Shown in pieces: positions 20,529-33,252 of a DNA stretch of 64,000 bases. Below the pieces are notes generated by a model. The model had not been told where the DNA came from, did no database searches, and saw only the letters and a program-made list of their open reading frames with translations. How positions within the stretch are numbered: position 1 is the first letter of the stretch; every line of letters starts with the position of its first letter. The position numbers were made by a program, and so were the translations under genes. Source of the stretch: Arachis hypogaea (taxonomy: Eukaryota; Streptophyta; Magnoliopsida; Fabales; Fabaceae); contig NC_092050.1 in assembly GCF_003086295.3 (NCBI RefSeq), forward strand, positions 153,704,699-153,768,698. The letters run 5' to 3'.

Positions 20529-22901
20529 TCAGATATCAGCGATGGTTAAATTGCATCCACAGAGCTAGTGGGTGCAGAACTTGGGTGTGTCCAAGGGTAA
20601 TTGCATTTATCACTGTTTTTCTGTTACTCATTTTAGATTTTTGTTATCTCCCTCTCCCCAATTTACTTTTATCAATAATATTTTTGTACATAAAAGGATC
20701 CCTGGGAGTCTGGGACTAGAGTGATTCATTGAACTTGTTCATGTTCTTGAAGATAACATAAAATGCACACAATCTTGTTTATTTCATTAGTGACAGAAAA
20801 GATAAAAGAATATTGTATCAGTATGATAGAAATCACCATGCATGTGTACTTGAGATATCCATTCAATGTGGTACTTGCTACTTTTTCATCAACAGTTTAT
20901 ATTGTATGTTACACTACATTGAATGATTCTGAATTTCTAATAAAATGGGTACTAGGACACTAGCTAGGAATGCAAATAAGTAGTTTATTAGTCTTATCTC
21001 AACAAGAATGTGGAGCACAGACCATAATGGTTCTAAATAACCTTTTGGAAAATATTGGAATGTATGAAAATGATGATCGGAGAGAGAGTGTTTTATGTCA
21101 GTACTTATTGGCTTTTATATGGAATAGTAAGAACAGGGAATTATTTGATTCAAGCTACACTAGACCTCTCTGATTCTCAATCACGTCCACAAAATTAGAG
21201 ACACTTCATAAAAAGAACATGAGCATAGTTACTCAAGGTTTAGTGGCAGAGTTATCAGGAACTGGAATGAAAAATGGATCACTGGATTCTAAAAAAATGG
21301 TTGCGATATGTGACGCTATGCTAACCATAGCCACAAATCAGCAGAACAAAATCTCAATCTAATCATTAACAGGATAATGGAATTCAAAAACAAAATGAAG
21401 ACATACCTTGCTTATTCTCTGTTATTGTTTGAAAAATCTTTATCTTATTCTTTCTCTATAATAAATTAATAATGCTGTGGATTCTAGATAGCTAAAAATC
21501 TAAATAATTTCTACAATCTCATCTCTTTAATTAAATGAATATCATCTTTATTTCAAAAAGCAGGAAATTGAAGTAATTCTAAACAGATAAATGTGATTAA
21601 GGAGTATCCTCCAATCCAATTATTTAGTGGGCTTGGCACTAACAAGTAACAACATTAAGATGCTCAATTTCAGTAACTTTTTTGTATCATACATTTATAT
21701 ATTGAATGATTCTGAATTCATAACACAATGCAATTGCAAAGCAAATAGATAACCCTGTTGCCCACGGTCAATTTGAAGCTTTATTCTTTGCTTTATCTTA
21801 ACTCATTGATTTACAGGTAAGAAGATGAATGTTTTTGAACCCTGATTTTCGTGGCACCAGAGAAACACATTTTGTTTCATCAATCAATATAGGCCAAGCT
21901 TGCTGCATTCCCATTTCTAAGAGAAACATGTCAGAACAATTGAACAACACTCTGTTTTATTTGAAGAGAGAGTTTTATCAGTAGTTGTTGGCACTTATGG
22001 AATAGTAAGAACAGGGAATTATTTGTTTCAAAGCATGAAAATTTTATGACATGAAATTCTGTAACTAGTCTAATTAATGATTTGCAGATGTAGGGAATTC
22101 TTTTTCTTTTCTTGGGATACAAGAAAAACAGGACTAAAAGAAATTATTTTTATAATTACCAAGAGGACAAGAAAAGAATTGTTTTCTGTTGTCATGTAGT
22201 CTTGATCTCTTGAGTCCCCAATATAGGAATAATAATAGATGAATCAATGAGAAAACAATAGAAATAGTTATGCAAATTGCAAGGTAGAGACAGAGATACC
22301 CTTCCTTGAAATTTTGAGGAAAGAACAGAACATGTTGTGGCTTGATTTTCATGAGTTCGTATTTTCCTATGTTGCTGCTTTACAGAATTCATTTTTTTTT
22401 TCCATTTCTTTCTTTTATATAGAGTAGAGGGCCCTTGGCCATGTCACTTTCACTTTCATATGGCAGAGGATGGTTACTGTGGTCCATATGGTTACTGCTA
22501 ATTTGAAACTGTAACCGTGTGGCCCAGTCACTTTGATGTATATGTTCTTTATTTTTTCACCTTTGGTGAATTATATATGTGCTTCTTAGAAGAAATTTAA
22601 GACATGAATGTCATCTCTACTTTGTACAAGGCATGACAAATGGAAAGTCAAGAATTCATAGGTGTTACTTTTTCTGAGATTTATGCTCCTCACAGCACTA
22701 GACATTTTGATCTCATTTATTGTTGATTTTTATGAAGTAAGAACAACTCCAAGCTAATCTTAAACTCTTCTTCTTAATTTTCTTCTGATTTGGTTGATGC
22801 ATGCAATACATATAACAAACAGCTACTTTGTCAAAGGCTTCAATACAGCAACTAATTTCTTAGGGAACTCAATCACTTGTTAAATTCAGCAGGGTCAAGT
22901 T
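20529..22901. other. 3' remainder of TNL 1 and duplicated cluster flank
   Basis: About 20529-20960 aligns with the TNL 2 end region 38585-38900 ('gtgtccaagggtaatt', 'cacaatcttgtttatttca'), so the original gene continued past the hAT insert. The segment at 21083-21150 is repeated at 21965-22035 ('ggaatagtaagaacagggaattattt'). About 22199-22480 recurs at 29772-29928 and 31300-31370. About 22637-22900 recurs at 52507-52795. There is no intact gene. Confidence 0.6.
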
Positions 22902-22906
22902 AAAAC
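22902..22906. repeat. 5-bp target site duplication (AAAAC), left
   Basis: Directly outside the copia element, repeated at 28638-28642. Confidence 0.93.
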
Positions 22907-23739
22907 TGAAAGAGCCTAGCAGCGGAAATGACACAAATGTCCAACACAAGAACAATATGGAAGCACTCACAACACAATATGGCAGCAACTATAACAAGCA
23001 AATATAGTAAGTAAAGCAATAATAGGAACACACCGAGATTTTAACGTGGAAAACCCCCTCAAGGTGAGAGGTAAAAACCACGAGTCGTCCAGACCAATGA
23101 AATAGCTCCACTATAATCAAATGAGGTACAAGAGAGTCTCAAATAAAGCACAAAAATGTGCATATAACCAGCCAAAACATTAAAGCACCAAAGCTCACAA
23201 ATGAAAAGCAAGAAGATGAAATATACCCAAAAAACAGAGCTACTGTCGAAGCCAATTTCTCCCTCTGTAGACATCCAATTAAAATCTCCACCGTCCAGAA
23301 TGAAGAACAAGATATGAAGAATCTACAGTTCAAATTTCACGTCGATCCAACGGTGAAAGAATGAGAAACTGCCGTTCTAAAATTGCTGCTCTGTGTAAAA
23401 ACGGGAAACCTAATTTCTCTCTTGCGAAGCCAATTTCTCTCACTGCAAATCTCCAATCAACATCTCCACCGACCAGAATGAAGAACAAGATGATAGGAAC
23501 ACGCAGTTTAAATTTCAAACCGATCCAACGGTGAACAACTGAGAAACTGATATTTGAAATTTACTGCTTTGGGCAAAAACGGGAATTTTGTTTTTCCCCT
23601 TCTCTCTCACTTGGTGGCTACTCTCACTCACTCTCAATGACCCCCAAAAATCTGAACTAGGGTTGTGGCACAATGGGTGCAAGAGACACCCTCAAAATGT
23701 TGGGCTTGGGCCTCACAAAGGAGAGAAAAAAACCCAACA
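22907..23739 (-). repeat. 3' LTR of the copia element (833 bp)
   Basis: Same length as the 5' LTR and identical apart from one substitution seen by eye. Confidence 0.95.
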
Positions 23740-23785
23740 AATCTCCCCCTTCTCGACTAGGTGGAGGCTCTCGCCATTCCGGCGA

Positions 23786-26700
23786 TCAAAACTTTTCTCT
23801 TGACAATGCTTTTGTCATCATATCAGCACCATTGTCATCAGTGTGAACTTTCTCAAGTTCCAATAACTTGGAATCTAACACATCCCGTATCCAGTGATAC
23901 CTAACATCAATATGTTTAGATCTTGGATGAAAAGTAGAATTCTTGGCAAGATGAATAGCACTTTGGCTATCACACAACAACACATAACGGTCTTGCTTGA
24001 AACCAAGTGCTGCAAGAAACTTCTTCATCCACAACAACTCTTTACATGCTTCAGTTGCTGCAATAAACTCTGCCTCTGTGGTAGAAAGTGCAACACACTT
24101 TTGTAGCCTTGACTGCCATGAAATAGCTCCCCCTGCAAACTTGACCAAATAACCTGAAGTAGACTTTCGAGAATCAATATCTCCTGCCATGTCTGCATCA
24201 GTAAAGCCAACTAGCAAAGGTTTCTCACCACCAAAACTCAAACTCAAGTTAGTTGTACCTTTGAGATATCTCATAATCCATTTAACAGCATTCCAATGTT
24301 CTTTACCTGGATTAGAGAGGAAACGACTCACAGTACCAACTGCATGAGCAATGTCTGGTCTAGTACACACCATAGCATACATCAAGCTTCCAACAGCTGA
24401 GGCATAAGGAATTTCATCCATTGCTTGTTTCTCCTCATCAGTGGTTGGACACTGCTTGGTACTCAACTTAAAATGAGGAGCAAAAGAACTAGCAACACAT
24501 TTAGCATCATTCATGCCAAACCTTTGAAGCACCTTCTTTATGTACTTCTCCTGTGACAAATAAAGCTTCTTGGAATCTCTATAACGAGTAATAGTCATGC
24601 CCAAAATTTGTTTGGTAGGACCCAAGTCCTTCATAGCAAAGAACTTGCTCAACTGTTTCTTCAACTCATTAATCCTCAAAGCATTCTTGCCCACAATCAA
24701 AATATCATCCACATAAAGCAAAAGAATGATAAAATCATCATCAGAAAATTTTTGCACAAATACACAATGATCTGAAGTTGTCTTATGGTAACCATGCTTC
24801 CCCATAACAGATTCAAACTTCTTGTACCACTGTCTTGGAGCTTGCTTCAACCCATAAAGACTCTTCTTAAGCTTGCACACAAAATCTTCCTTTCCTTTAA
24901 CAACAAAGCCCTCCGGTTGCTCCATGTAGATCTCCTTGTCTAAATCACCATGAAGAAAAGCTGTCTTCACATCCATTTGCTCAATCTCCAAATCAAGAGA
25001 CGCTGCTAATCCAAGCACAGCACGAATGGATGACATCCTCACAACAGGAGAAAAGATCTCCTCATAATCAATACCTTTTCTCTGGCTAAAGCCTCTAACA
25101 ACCAATCTAGCCTTATACCGAGGCTTAGAATTGTGTTCTTCATTCTTGATTCTGAATACCCATTTGTTCTTCAAAACTCGCATACCCTTCGGTAGCTTCA
25201 CCAATTCATAGGTATCATTCTCAAGCAAGGACTTCATTTCTTCTTGCATAGCTTCAAGCCATTGAGCTTTGCTTTCATCTTCAACAGCCTCTCCAAAGCA
25301 TTCAGGTTCTCCCCCATCAGTCAACAAAACAAACTCATGTGGAGAATACCTTGACGAAGGCTTTCTCTCTCTTGTAGACCTTCTAAGTGCATTTGCAGGA
25401 ATTTCTAAAGCTGGTTCTTCATATTGATCATCATCACCAACTTCATCAAGTATTGGATCAACTGTTCCATCTTCACCTGCACTTGTATCATGCTCATTAT
25501 TTTGAACTTCAACTCTACCATCTTCTACCATAGGCATAGAGGGAGTAATATCCAAGTCAGAAAAATCATCACCAGGCTGAACTATTGGCTTCTCAGCATT
25601 ATCAACATCCTTCAATGTTTGGTCTTCAACAAAGACAACATCTCTACTCCGAATCACCTTTTTGTTAACAGGATCATAAAACCTGTAACCAAACTCATCC
25701 ATGCCATAGCCAATAAAAATACATTGCCTTGTCTTTACATCAAGCTTAGATCTCTCATCTTTAGGAATATGAACAAAAGCTTTACATCCAAAGACTCTTA
25801 AATGATCATAAGAAACATCTTTACCTGACCATACCTTCTCTGGCACTTCAAATTGCAAGGGAACACATGGTGTTCGGTTCAAGACATGAACAACAGTGCT
25901 CAAAGCTTCACCCCAAAAAGATTTTGCCAATCCAGACTGTGACAATAAGCACCTAACTCTTTCAACCAATGTTCTGTTCATCCTTTCAGCCAAGCCATTC
26001 AACTGGGGAGTCTTCGGAGGAGTCTTCTGATGTCTTATACCATGCTCTTTACAATAAGCATCAAATGGACCTGAGTACTCACCACCATTGTCAGTACGAA
26101 TGTATTTCAACTTCTTCCCAGTTTCTCTTTCAACAGAAGCTTGAAATTGCTTGAACACATTCAAAACTTGATCTTTGGTCTTCAAAGTGTAAACCCATAA
26201 TTTCCTAGAATGATCATCAATAAAGGTTACAAAATAGATAGACCCTCCAAGTGTTCTTGTCTTCATCGGCCCACATACATCAGAATGCACCAAGTCAAGT
26301 ATCTCTGACTTCCTTGAAGGTGGGTGGCTCTTGAAAGAAACCCTGTTTTGTTTCCCAGCAAAGCAATGGTTGCACTTTTGCAAAGCAACCTTACAACCAG
26401 ATAAAAGATTTCTCTTGGATAACATATTCATGCCCTTCTCACTCATATGACATAATCTCTTATGCCATAAATCAGTTTCATCAACAAACTCAGCAGCATT
26501 AACAAAATCTTTCACAATCTTTGCTTGAGTTAAATAAAGAGTAGAGTGTCGAGTACCTCTAGCAACAACCATGGAACCCTTGGTGAGCTTCCAACTATCA
26601 CGAGAGAATGAGCTATCCAAGTCTTCATCACACAACTTACCAACAGAAAGTAAGTTCAACCGAATATCTGGAACATGCTTCACACGCTTCAAAGTCAACT

Positions 26701-27751
26701 TGGTACCGTTGGAGGTTTCCAAGCAAACCTGTCCAACACCGGCACATTTTGCAACACCTTGATGAGCCATTTTTACATCACCAAAATCACCAGGAGTATA
26801 GGACGTAAACAAATCCCTCCTAGATGTAACATGAATAGAAGCACCGCTATCAATCACCCAACTAGTGCTATTATCAACAAGGTTAACAGATTCAAACTCC
26901 TCAACAACAAGAAAATCATCATGAGTTACATTAACCTTGTCTTCCTTGCTACCATCATCTTTATTTGTGCTCTTGTCTTTACTTGCCTTGGCTTTCTCCT
27001 TCTTTAGCTGCCAACAAAATTTCTTCACATGTCCCTTTTGACCACAATGATGACACTCAATATTCTTATACTTTCCTCGAGACTTGCTTCTGCTTTGATC
27101 TCTACCTTTAGGACCTCGACTTTTGCTTCTCCCCCTAGACTCAGAAACAAGAACATCTGAATGTGTAGTCGATGTACCTTGTGACTTTCTTCTCATCTCT
27201 TCATTCAAAACACTGTTCTTGGCAAGATCCATAGAGATTACACCATCAGGAGCAGAATTGGACAATGACATTCTGAGAATTTCCCACGAGTCTGGTAAGG
27301 AGCCAAGAAGTAACAATCCTTGAACCTCTTCATCAAACTTGATACCCATGGAAGATAACTGATTCATAATTCCCTGGAAATTATTCAAGTGATCTGTCAT
27401 TGATGTCCCATCTGTATACTTCAAAGCCAACAACTGCTTGATCAAAAACATCTTGTTATTCCCAGTTTTTCGAGCATACAACTGTTCAAGCTTAATCCAA
27501 AGGGTCCGAGCATGTGTCTCTCCAATAATATGGTTCAACACATTATCGTCAACCCACTGCCTAATATATCCACAGACTTGTCTATGCAACAAAGTCCAAT
27601 CATCATCAGATTTATCATTAGGCTTCTCTGTACCAAAAACTGGTTGATGAAAATTCTTGACATAAAGCAAATCTTCCATTTTTGACTTCCACAAATCATA
27701 ATTAGGACCATTAAGAGTGATCATCCTACTAGTATTAGTATTAGCTTCCAT
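23786..27751 (-). CDS. Copia Gag-Pol polyprotein (1321 aa), intact
   Basis: One open frame starts [15 protein letters not shown], 54 bp inside the 5' LTR/PBS side. Domains in order: UBN2-type Gag (about 10-190); zinc knuckle C233-X2-C236-X4-H241-X4-C246; aspartic protease '[13 protein letters not shown]' (DSGA at 301-304); integrase zinc-binding HH-CC ('[17 protein letters not shown]', 'CNHCFAGKQ') and catalytic core '[11 protein letters not shown]...[12 protein letters not shown]' with the downstream 'TDNGGEY'; reverse transcriptase with '[12 protein letters not shown]' (YVDD near residue 1013); RNase H '[22 protein letters not shown]'. Integrase before RT is the Ty1-copia order. No stop, frameshift or lost catalytic residue is visible, so this copy could be autonomous. 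Length is normal for TNT1/Tork-type elements. Confidence 0.97.
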   Translation of the reverse strand: MEANTNTSRMITLNGPNYDLWKSKMEDLLYVKNFHQPVFGTEKPNDKSDDDWTLLHRQVCGYIRQWVDDNVLNHIIGETHARTLWIKLEQLYARKTGNNKMFLIKQLLALKYTDGTSMTDHLNNFQGIMNQLSSMGIKFDEEVQGLLLLGSLPDSWEILRMSLSNSAPDGVISMDLAKNSVLNEEMRRKSQGTSTTHSDVLVSESRGRSKSRGPKGRDQSRSKSRGKYKNIECHHCGQKGHVKKFCWQLKKEKAKASKDKSTNKDDGSKEDKVNVTHDDFLVVEEFESVNLVDNSTSWVIDSGASIHVTSRRDLFTSYTPGDFGDVKMAHQGVAKCAGVGQVCLETSNGTKLTLKRVKHVPDIRLNLLSVGKLCDEDLDSSFSRDSWKLTKGSMVVARGTRHSTLYLTQAKIVKDFVNAAEFVDETDLWHKRLCHMSEKGMNMLSKRNLLSGCKVALQKCNHCFAGKQNRVSFKSHPPSRKSEILDLVHSDVCGPMKTRTLGGSIYFVTFIDDHSRKLWVYTLKTKDQVLNVFKQFQASVERETGKKLKYIRTDNGGEYSGPFDAYCKEHGIRHQKTPPKTPQLNGLAERMNRTLVERVRCLLSQSGLAKSFWGEALSTVVHVLNRTPCVPLQFEVPEKVWSGKDVSYDHLRVFGCKAFVHIPKDERSKLDVKTRQCIFIGYGMDEFGYRFYDPVNKKVIRSRDVVFVEDQTLKDVDNAEKPIVQPGDDFSDLDITPSMPMVEDGRVEVQNNEHDTSAGEDGTVDPILDEVGDDDQYEEPALEIPANALRRSTRERKPSSRYSPHEFVLLTDGGEPECFGEAVEDESKAQWLEAMQEEMKSLLENDTYELVKLPKGMRVLKNKWVFRIKNEEHNSKPRYKARLVVRGFSQRKGIDYEEIFSPVVRMSSIRAVLGLAASLDLEIEQMDVKTAFLHGDLDKEIYMEQPEGFVVKGKEDFVCKLKKSLYGLKQAPRQWYKKFESVMGKHGYHKTTSDHCVFVQKFSDDDFIILLLYVDDILIVGKNALRINELKKQLSKFFAMKDLGPTKQILGMTITRYRDSKKLYLSQEKYIKKVLQRFGMNDAKCVASSFAPHFKLSTKQCPTTDEEKQAMDEIPYASAVGSLMYAMVCTRPDIAHAVGTVSRFLSNPGKEHWNAVKWIMRYLKGTTNLSLSFGGEKPLLVGFTDADMAGDIDSRKSTSGYLVKFAGGAISWQSRLQKCVALSTTEAEFIAATEACKELLWMKKFLAALGFKQDRYVLLCDSQSAIHLAKNSTFHPRSKHIDVRYHWIRDVLDSKLLELEKVHTDDNGADMMTKALSREKF

Positions 27752-27785
27752 TGTTCACAAAATCACAAGCCCAGAAAAATACCAA

Positions 27786-27801
27786 CCAGGCTCTGATACC
27801 A
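27786..27801 (-). other. Primer binding site (initiator tRNA-Met)
   Basis: On the minus strand this reads TGGTATCAGAGCCTGG, three bases from the 5' LTR. Confidence 0.9.
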
Positions 27802-27804
27802 GTA

Positions 27805-28637
27805 TGAAAGAGCCTAGCAGCGGAAATGACACAAATGTCCAACACAAGAACAATATGGAAGCACTCACAACACAATATGGCAGCAACTATAACAAGCAAA
27901 TATAGTAAGTAAAGCAATAATAGGAACACACCGAGATTTTAACGTGGAAAACCCCCTCAAGGTGAGAGGTAAAAACCACGAGTCGTCCAGACCAATGAAA
28001 TAGCTCCACTATAATCAAATGAGGTACAAGAGAGTCTCAAATAAAGCACAAAAATGTGCATATAACCAGCCAAAACATTAAAGCACCAAAGCTCACAAAT
28101 GAAAAGCAAGAAGATGAAATATACCCAAAAAACAGAGCTACTGTCGAAGCCAATTTCTCCCTCTGTAGACATCCAATTAAAATCTCCACCGTCCAGAATG
28201 AAGAACAAGATATGAAGAATCTACAGTTCAAATTTCACGTCGATCCAACGGTGAAAGAATGAGAAACTGCCGTTCTAAAATTGCTGCTCTGTGTAAAAAC
28301 GGGAAACCTAATTTCTCTCTTGCGAAGCCAATTTCTCTCACTGCAAATCTCCAATCAATATCTCCACCGACCAGAATGAAGAACAAGATGATAGGAACAC
28401 GCAGTTTAAATTTCAAACCGATCCAACGGTGAACAACTGAGAAACTGATATTTGAAATTTACTGCTTTGGGCAAAAACGGGAATTTTGTTTTTCCCCTTC
28501 TCTCTCACTTGGTGGCTACTCTCACTCACTCTCAATGACCCCCAAAAATCTGAACTAGGGTTGTGGCACAATGGGTGCAAGAGACACCCTCAAAATGTTG
28601 GGCTTGGGCCTCACAAAGGAGAGAAAAAAACCCAACA
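27805..28637 (-). repeat. 5' LTR of the copia element (833 bp)
   Basis: It starts TGAAAGAGCC and ends CCCAACA, and is followed by the AAAAC duplication (28638-28642). Confidence 0.95.
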
Positions 28638-28784
28638 AAAACCACTACCCAAAATCCTTTTTCATATCTTAAATACACTAGGTTATACTTTTCTTAATAA
28701 TTAATTTGTAGGAAACTAAAGCTAATCCAAACATAGATATTACAAAAATAAACTAATAAAAAAGATAGCTGTAGTTAAATTTCT

Positions 28785-29012
28785 GGAAACATGTACAAAT
28801 GGATTTCATATACAGCAAGTGACCGTTACCATATTATCAAAGAAAAGTTCACGAGCCATTTTACAATAGAAAGCTATCAAAAGTGTAGCATGGAGGATAT
28901 TCAATTCATGTATCCTTATAAAAGAAGAAAATTGGACTGCATTTCAGAAATGAAGTCCTTTAGAATGTTGATGTATACTTTTCTAACTTTGCTCATTGGA
29001 TTCATGGTCTGA
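28785..29012 (+). pseudogene. TNL C-terminal relic (third TNL copy)
   Basis: 'CSMEDIQFMYPYKRRKL' corresponds to 'STMEDIQLNDPYIMAEL' of TNL 2 (about 38349) and 'SSIEDIRFTDPYKMTQV' of TNL 1 (about 19919). It is followed by a hydrophobic stretch ('MLMYTFLTLLIGFMV') like the C-terminal end of TNL 2. There are no upstream TNL exons. It is an isolated 3' remnant of a duplicated copy. Confidence 0.55.
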
Positions 29013-29928
29013 AAGTAAAAGTAATTACTTAGATATTTGTATGCTATGCAAGAAGAAAACACGGTGAACCCATATATATGATCATTCTTCTAAGATTTCA
29101 TGTGAACCAATTCTCAGAACAAAAGCACATACATCATTTTACATCAAATCAGTATCAATATAAAATCATAGTGCTCCTAATTTTGTTCTCTTTCTTCACA
29201 TGTAATCTTATCCTCTTGGGTAGTATAATAAATAAGAAATAATAGCTACGCAAAGTGTCCTTCCTTGAAATTTCGAAGCAAAAAACTGAGTTGCTGCTAA
29301 ATATACTGCTTGTGACTTTCATTTTTTGTTATTTTGTTTCTTATGATACAGTAAAGGGCCCTAAGCCTTGTGACTATTAACCTTGGCCTGCCAAAGGAGG
29401 GTCAGCAAAGTATATACCACGGCACATGGCATATTCAATGGAATCTCTTTTTTATGTGTCTATCTGTCGTCTCTTAATACTAATAATTTATTGTCCATAT
29501 AGAATTTTGGACAGTGAATTCTTGATAATGAAAGGCTCCAGCTTTTGTGCTGTGTTCTATGTGCATATTTAGTAAAATTTTCTTAGATTGGAGCAAGTTA
29601 GACTTCATAATAAAAATTAATACACATAAAGGGGTATTGACAAGTTTATCTAAAGGATTAGGTAAAGTAATGTTGTTGCTTGACTAAGCATTTGGATAAG
29701 CTGCATTCTTATTATAAACAAACAAATATCATCAGCATAATTAATTGCACAAGACTTTTTTTGTTGTGATCTAGTCTTGGCCTCTTGACTCTTGAGCCCC
29801 CCAACATAAGAATAATAATAATAATACATGAATCAATGACAGGATATAATAGTTATGCAAATTGCAAGGTAGAGACACAGACACAATTTTGAAGAGCAAA
29901 GCATGGTGATGTCTGGCTTCCATGAGTT
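29013..29928. other. Duplicated TNL-cluster flank, non-coding
   Basis: It contains 'atttgtatgctatgcaagaagaaaa' (29033) and 'ccttgaaatttcgaagcaaaa' (29262). A block at 29772-29928 matches about 22199-22350 ('atgaatcaatga', 'gttatgcaaattgcaaggtagagac'). No gene is visible. Confidence 0.55.
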
Positions 29929-29933
29929 AATAT

Positions 29934-31231
29934 TGATGGTTCTAGATGAACTTGAGAAGGGGGGGTTGAATCAAGTTAGCTTAAAACTTAGAGTTTCAAA
30001 CTCTGTTGCAGTGGAAGCTTATGTTGCAGGAGATTATTTCAAATTATCTCATACGCAGAACATTAAAAGAGCAGAGAAGAAGAGAAAGGGGCCAGCATGT
30101 ATCCTGGTTCGGATTCTCAGTACCATGAATCCTACGTCCAGTCTCCACCACAAACCATGGTGGAATTTTTACTATAATCCTCAGATTACATACACCAATA
30201 CTTATTGAATTACTCCCTAATTCAACTAGTATCTACCCTTAAGCTTTCTTCACCAAAGCTTAGCAACCCCAAAGTGCTATCCCAACTTGGAAGGGGAATC
30301 TACACAGATTCAATTCTCACCAAGTGCTAACCCAACTTGGCAAGGGGAACTAATCCTAGTTCATAAACCCAAATTACATCAGAAAAACAGTGGCTATTTT
30401 GCATTACTCTTGCCTTTTCTCTCTTGGCTTTTGAACCTCACATAAATGCCTTTTTCAAAACAGAAAATAACGCAAGACAGCCATAACATAAAATCAGAAT
30501 TAAGCTTGAGTAGAAGAAAGAGATTCCAGCTCTATGTTAGAGATGGTGCTCTGAATGTGTGTGCTCTCTTCCTTGATTTCAAATGTTAAGGTGAGGCTTG
30601 CTATATATCTTCATCTTGGCTTCATTGTAGCTTCATCCTTTTGCTTGTCCTTGCTGCCCGTTGGGGCTTTCTCTGATGGCATGCAGTCCTTGCTCCTCTG
30701 CTCCACTAACGCTGCTTGTTGGAGGGTCTGATCCACCAACCTCTGTTGTCCTTGGAGCTGCTGTCTTCTTTGGCATGCAAAGCACTTCCATTTTTGAGCC
30801 ATTCCAACTGCTGTCCATAGCTCTGCGTTTTTGTTTTGCTCTTCCAAACTTGCTAGTGATCTTCTGCATTTTGATTTGCTGATGTCCTTTGTGTAGTGGC
30901 ATTGTCCTTGTGTGTTGTTCTTTTCTTAGTGCCACAGCTGTCCCATAATAGTGCCAAATGTCCCATTACCTTTTTTTCTTTTGTTCAAACCATGAGCTTG
31001 CGGATCTCTCTCTTGGCTCATAGGTTCTGATTAGTTTCTTCATTAACTTGTAATGGGCTGAAGCTTTGGAGTTGTAACACTTGAAGTTGCTGAAGCAACA
31101 TTAACTTGGGCTGAAGCAACATGTAAATGGGCCTGCATCACTTAGCATACACACATCAAGCAATATTGGGCTTTTCACCCAAAACAATGTTTGTCATCAT
31201 AACATAACCCAAAATCAAACTAGGCTCAACA
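29934..31231 (+). mobile_element. Solo LTR, 1298 bp, with AATAT target duplication
   Basis: It starts TGATGGTTCTAGATGAAC and ends GGCTCAACA. It is flanked by AATAT at 29929-29933 and 31232-31236. It contains 'tatcctggttcggattctcag' and 'cagtctccaccacaaaccatggtggaattt', which mark it as a relative of the LTRs at 35469 and 41175. No internal region is present: the product of LTR-LTR recombination. ORFs inside are not genes. Confidence 0.88.
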
Positions 31232-31236
31232 AATAT

Positions 31237-33246
31237 ATATATTGAGTTATTTACCATATCAATGCTTTATATAAAATTCGTTTTTTGTTTCCATTTTTTT
31301 TAATGTAGAGTAGAGGGCCCTTGGCCATGTCACTTTCACTATTGTATGGCAGAAGATGGTTACTGCCTCGGCTTGGTGGGTGGCTGCAGACTGCAAAGTA
31401 TAATTATGTGCATAATCTCCTAAAAGTATTTACTTAATCTAAATTATTTCTATTTTAATTAAGTGTTGTGCTAACTTTCTTAACCAATTTTCACTCGGAA
31501 AATGTGAAATAGAAATCATGAAGTAGAGAAGGCCTCAACAGTTTGTATGATATTAATTATGTATATTGTATTGAATGATTCTGAAACAAATTAAAATAGA
31601 TAGTAGCTAGCTAGAATACAAAGAAGATGATTAAAAAATATACAACCTCAGTGTTTTCTTCCTTTGTTAAGTTTGAGTCAATTGCTAATATTTAGAGACA
31701 TATTTATTATCTATCTTCTATCTATAAATATAATGTGGGTGACTTTGTTCTGATCAGGTGCAAGAATCTCATTTCTACTTTGCACAAACCATGACAAATG
31801 AAATTCTGAAATGAGGAATTCATTGATGCACATTTTCATAATAAAAAAAATCCAAAACCACAAACGATAAGCACAAGACCTTGTATCAGTCAATATGTTA
31901 TTACATGATCAAGCATGCTGCATTCCAATTTTTAAATTGAAAAATCTCAGCACAAATTAACATTATTTAGTTAGGTTGGGGGTGTTGATCAGTCTTTGAC
32001 AAAGTCCATAGTCAATGTGAATCCATCAATCTCTGCTTTCTATTTTTATTTTCGCTTCCTACCTTGAAAATTTCTTAGTTAGAAAATTAAATGCTCATGC
32101 CCGAATCTAATTAATTCATACAACGACTCGTTCGTGGATGAAGACTTTAAGGACTTATTATAAGAGAAGTACATTATGCTGCATCAGATCAAATATAAAA
32201 TCATATTGCTTCTTGCCTAAGCATTTATACGAGTTGCACTCTCATTTTGAACACGAAATTATGAGCATAATTTTATAAGCTTGTCTATGGTTACATCTAA
32301 TGTTAAAAATGAAGAAAAGAAAAAATAATAAATTATTTGTAAGCAAATGTTATTGGAGAATAGCTTGGTTAATGAATTAAAAAATGAAGAAAAAAAAATA
32401 CCCCTCAAGTATGTTTATAATTTTTCATTGCTAAAACGTTTAGTTACATGGAAGTTACATGATAATTAATGATAATAGGATATAGGAACATGGTTTCACC
32501 GTTTCACAATAACCGAAATTTCTGAGCAACCTACCTTTGTTCAGAGTAATAGTCAATTCAAAAATTTCAATTCTAAGATTAACAAAAGACAATCATCACC
32601 CATGGTATGCATTTGTTAATGCACATGTTAACTTGTCAAGTAGTTGAAATTATCAAACTTTGGGATAGTTTTGTCTTATTTCTATGGCTGCCTTTAACTT
32701 AATGAAAGTGAACCACCTCTTGTCCTTAATTTGTTTATGCATCATAAAACTACTTTTACAATAAAATAATTTCTTGATTACCAAAGGACAAAGGTTAGCC
32801 ATGTAAATATACTACTCTGCACAAAACATCAGAGAGCACAACATCTGAAATCATATTATTGTTTGACTAAGCATTTAGACAAGTTGCATTCTCATCATAA
32901 ACAAACATAAATCATCATCAAAATAATCAATTCTATAAGATTGTTTTAAAGTAAAAAATATATTTATATATATTGTACTGTATTCCTTTGCCCAGATGAA
33001 GAGATCATGAGAGTCTATTATAAATTTCAACAAGCTAAGTAAACAAAAAATGAGAGTTACAAATCTCAATTCTCACATGCATCCAAATTGTTGCACTGTT
33101 ATTTCAATTTTGTTTAAATTTAGTTTATGCAGCAAATGGCAACACATAGTAATCTCTTCCTTTCTTCCTTGAAGTTAGTTAATCCATCCCTTCAATGAAA
33201 AATGTAAGATTACCAATCAAATTGCAGTTTCTGATTGCTTGCTCCG
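31237..33246. other. Duplicated TNL-cluster flank and upstream region of TNL 2
   Basis: About 31300-31370 matches 22400-22480 ('gtagagggcccttggccatgtcac'). About 31905-31980 resembles 21895-21950 ('gctgcattcc'). The remainder is AT-rich and non-coding. Confidence 0.5.
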
Positions 33247-33252
33247 TTGACT
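33247..33252 (+). promoter_or_regulatory. W-box (TTGACT) upstream of TNL pseudogene 2
   Basis: 'gttgactgacttag' is conserved with TNL 1 at the same promoter position, 119 bp before the ATG. Confidence 0.5.

Larger units (their letters stand above)
22907..28637 (-). mobile_element. Complete Ty1-copia retrotransposon (Tork/TNT1-like), young
   Basis: The element is 5731 bp with two 833-bp LTRs (22907-23739 and 27805-28637) that start TGAAAGAGCC and end CCCAACA. It has a 5-bp duplication AAAAC. The PBS TGGTATCAGAGCCTGG (27786-27801, minus) fits initiator tRNA-Met. A polypurine tract AAGGGGGAGAT (minus, about 23741-23751) precedes the 3' LTR. The right LTR is therefore the 5' LTR. I found one difference between the LTRs (C at 23460, T at 28358), which indicates a very recent insertion. 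All coding domains are intact. It sits in the duplicated 3' flank of the TNL cluster. Confidence 0.97.

Noticed and set aside
23059..23364. Small ORFs duplicated at 27957-28262
   Set aside because: They lie within the two copia LTRs and have no domain.
30611..30935. Gln/Lys-rich minus-strand ORFs
   Set aside because: They fall inside the solo LTR at 29934-31231 and show no recognisable protein.
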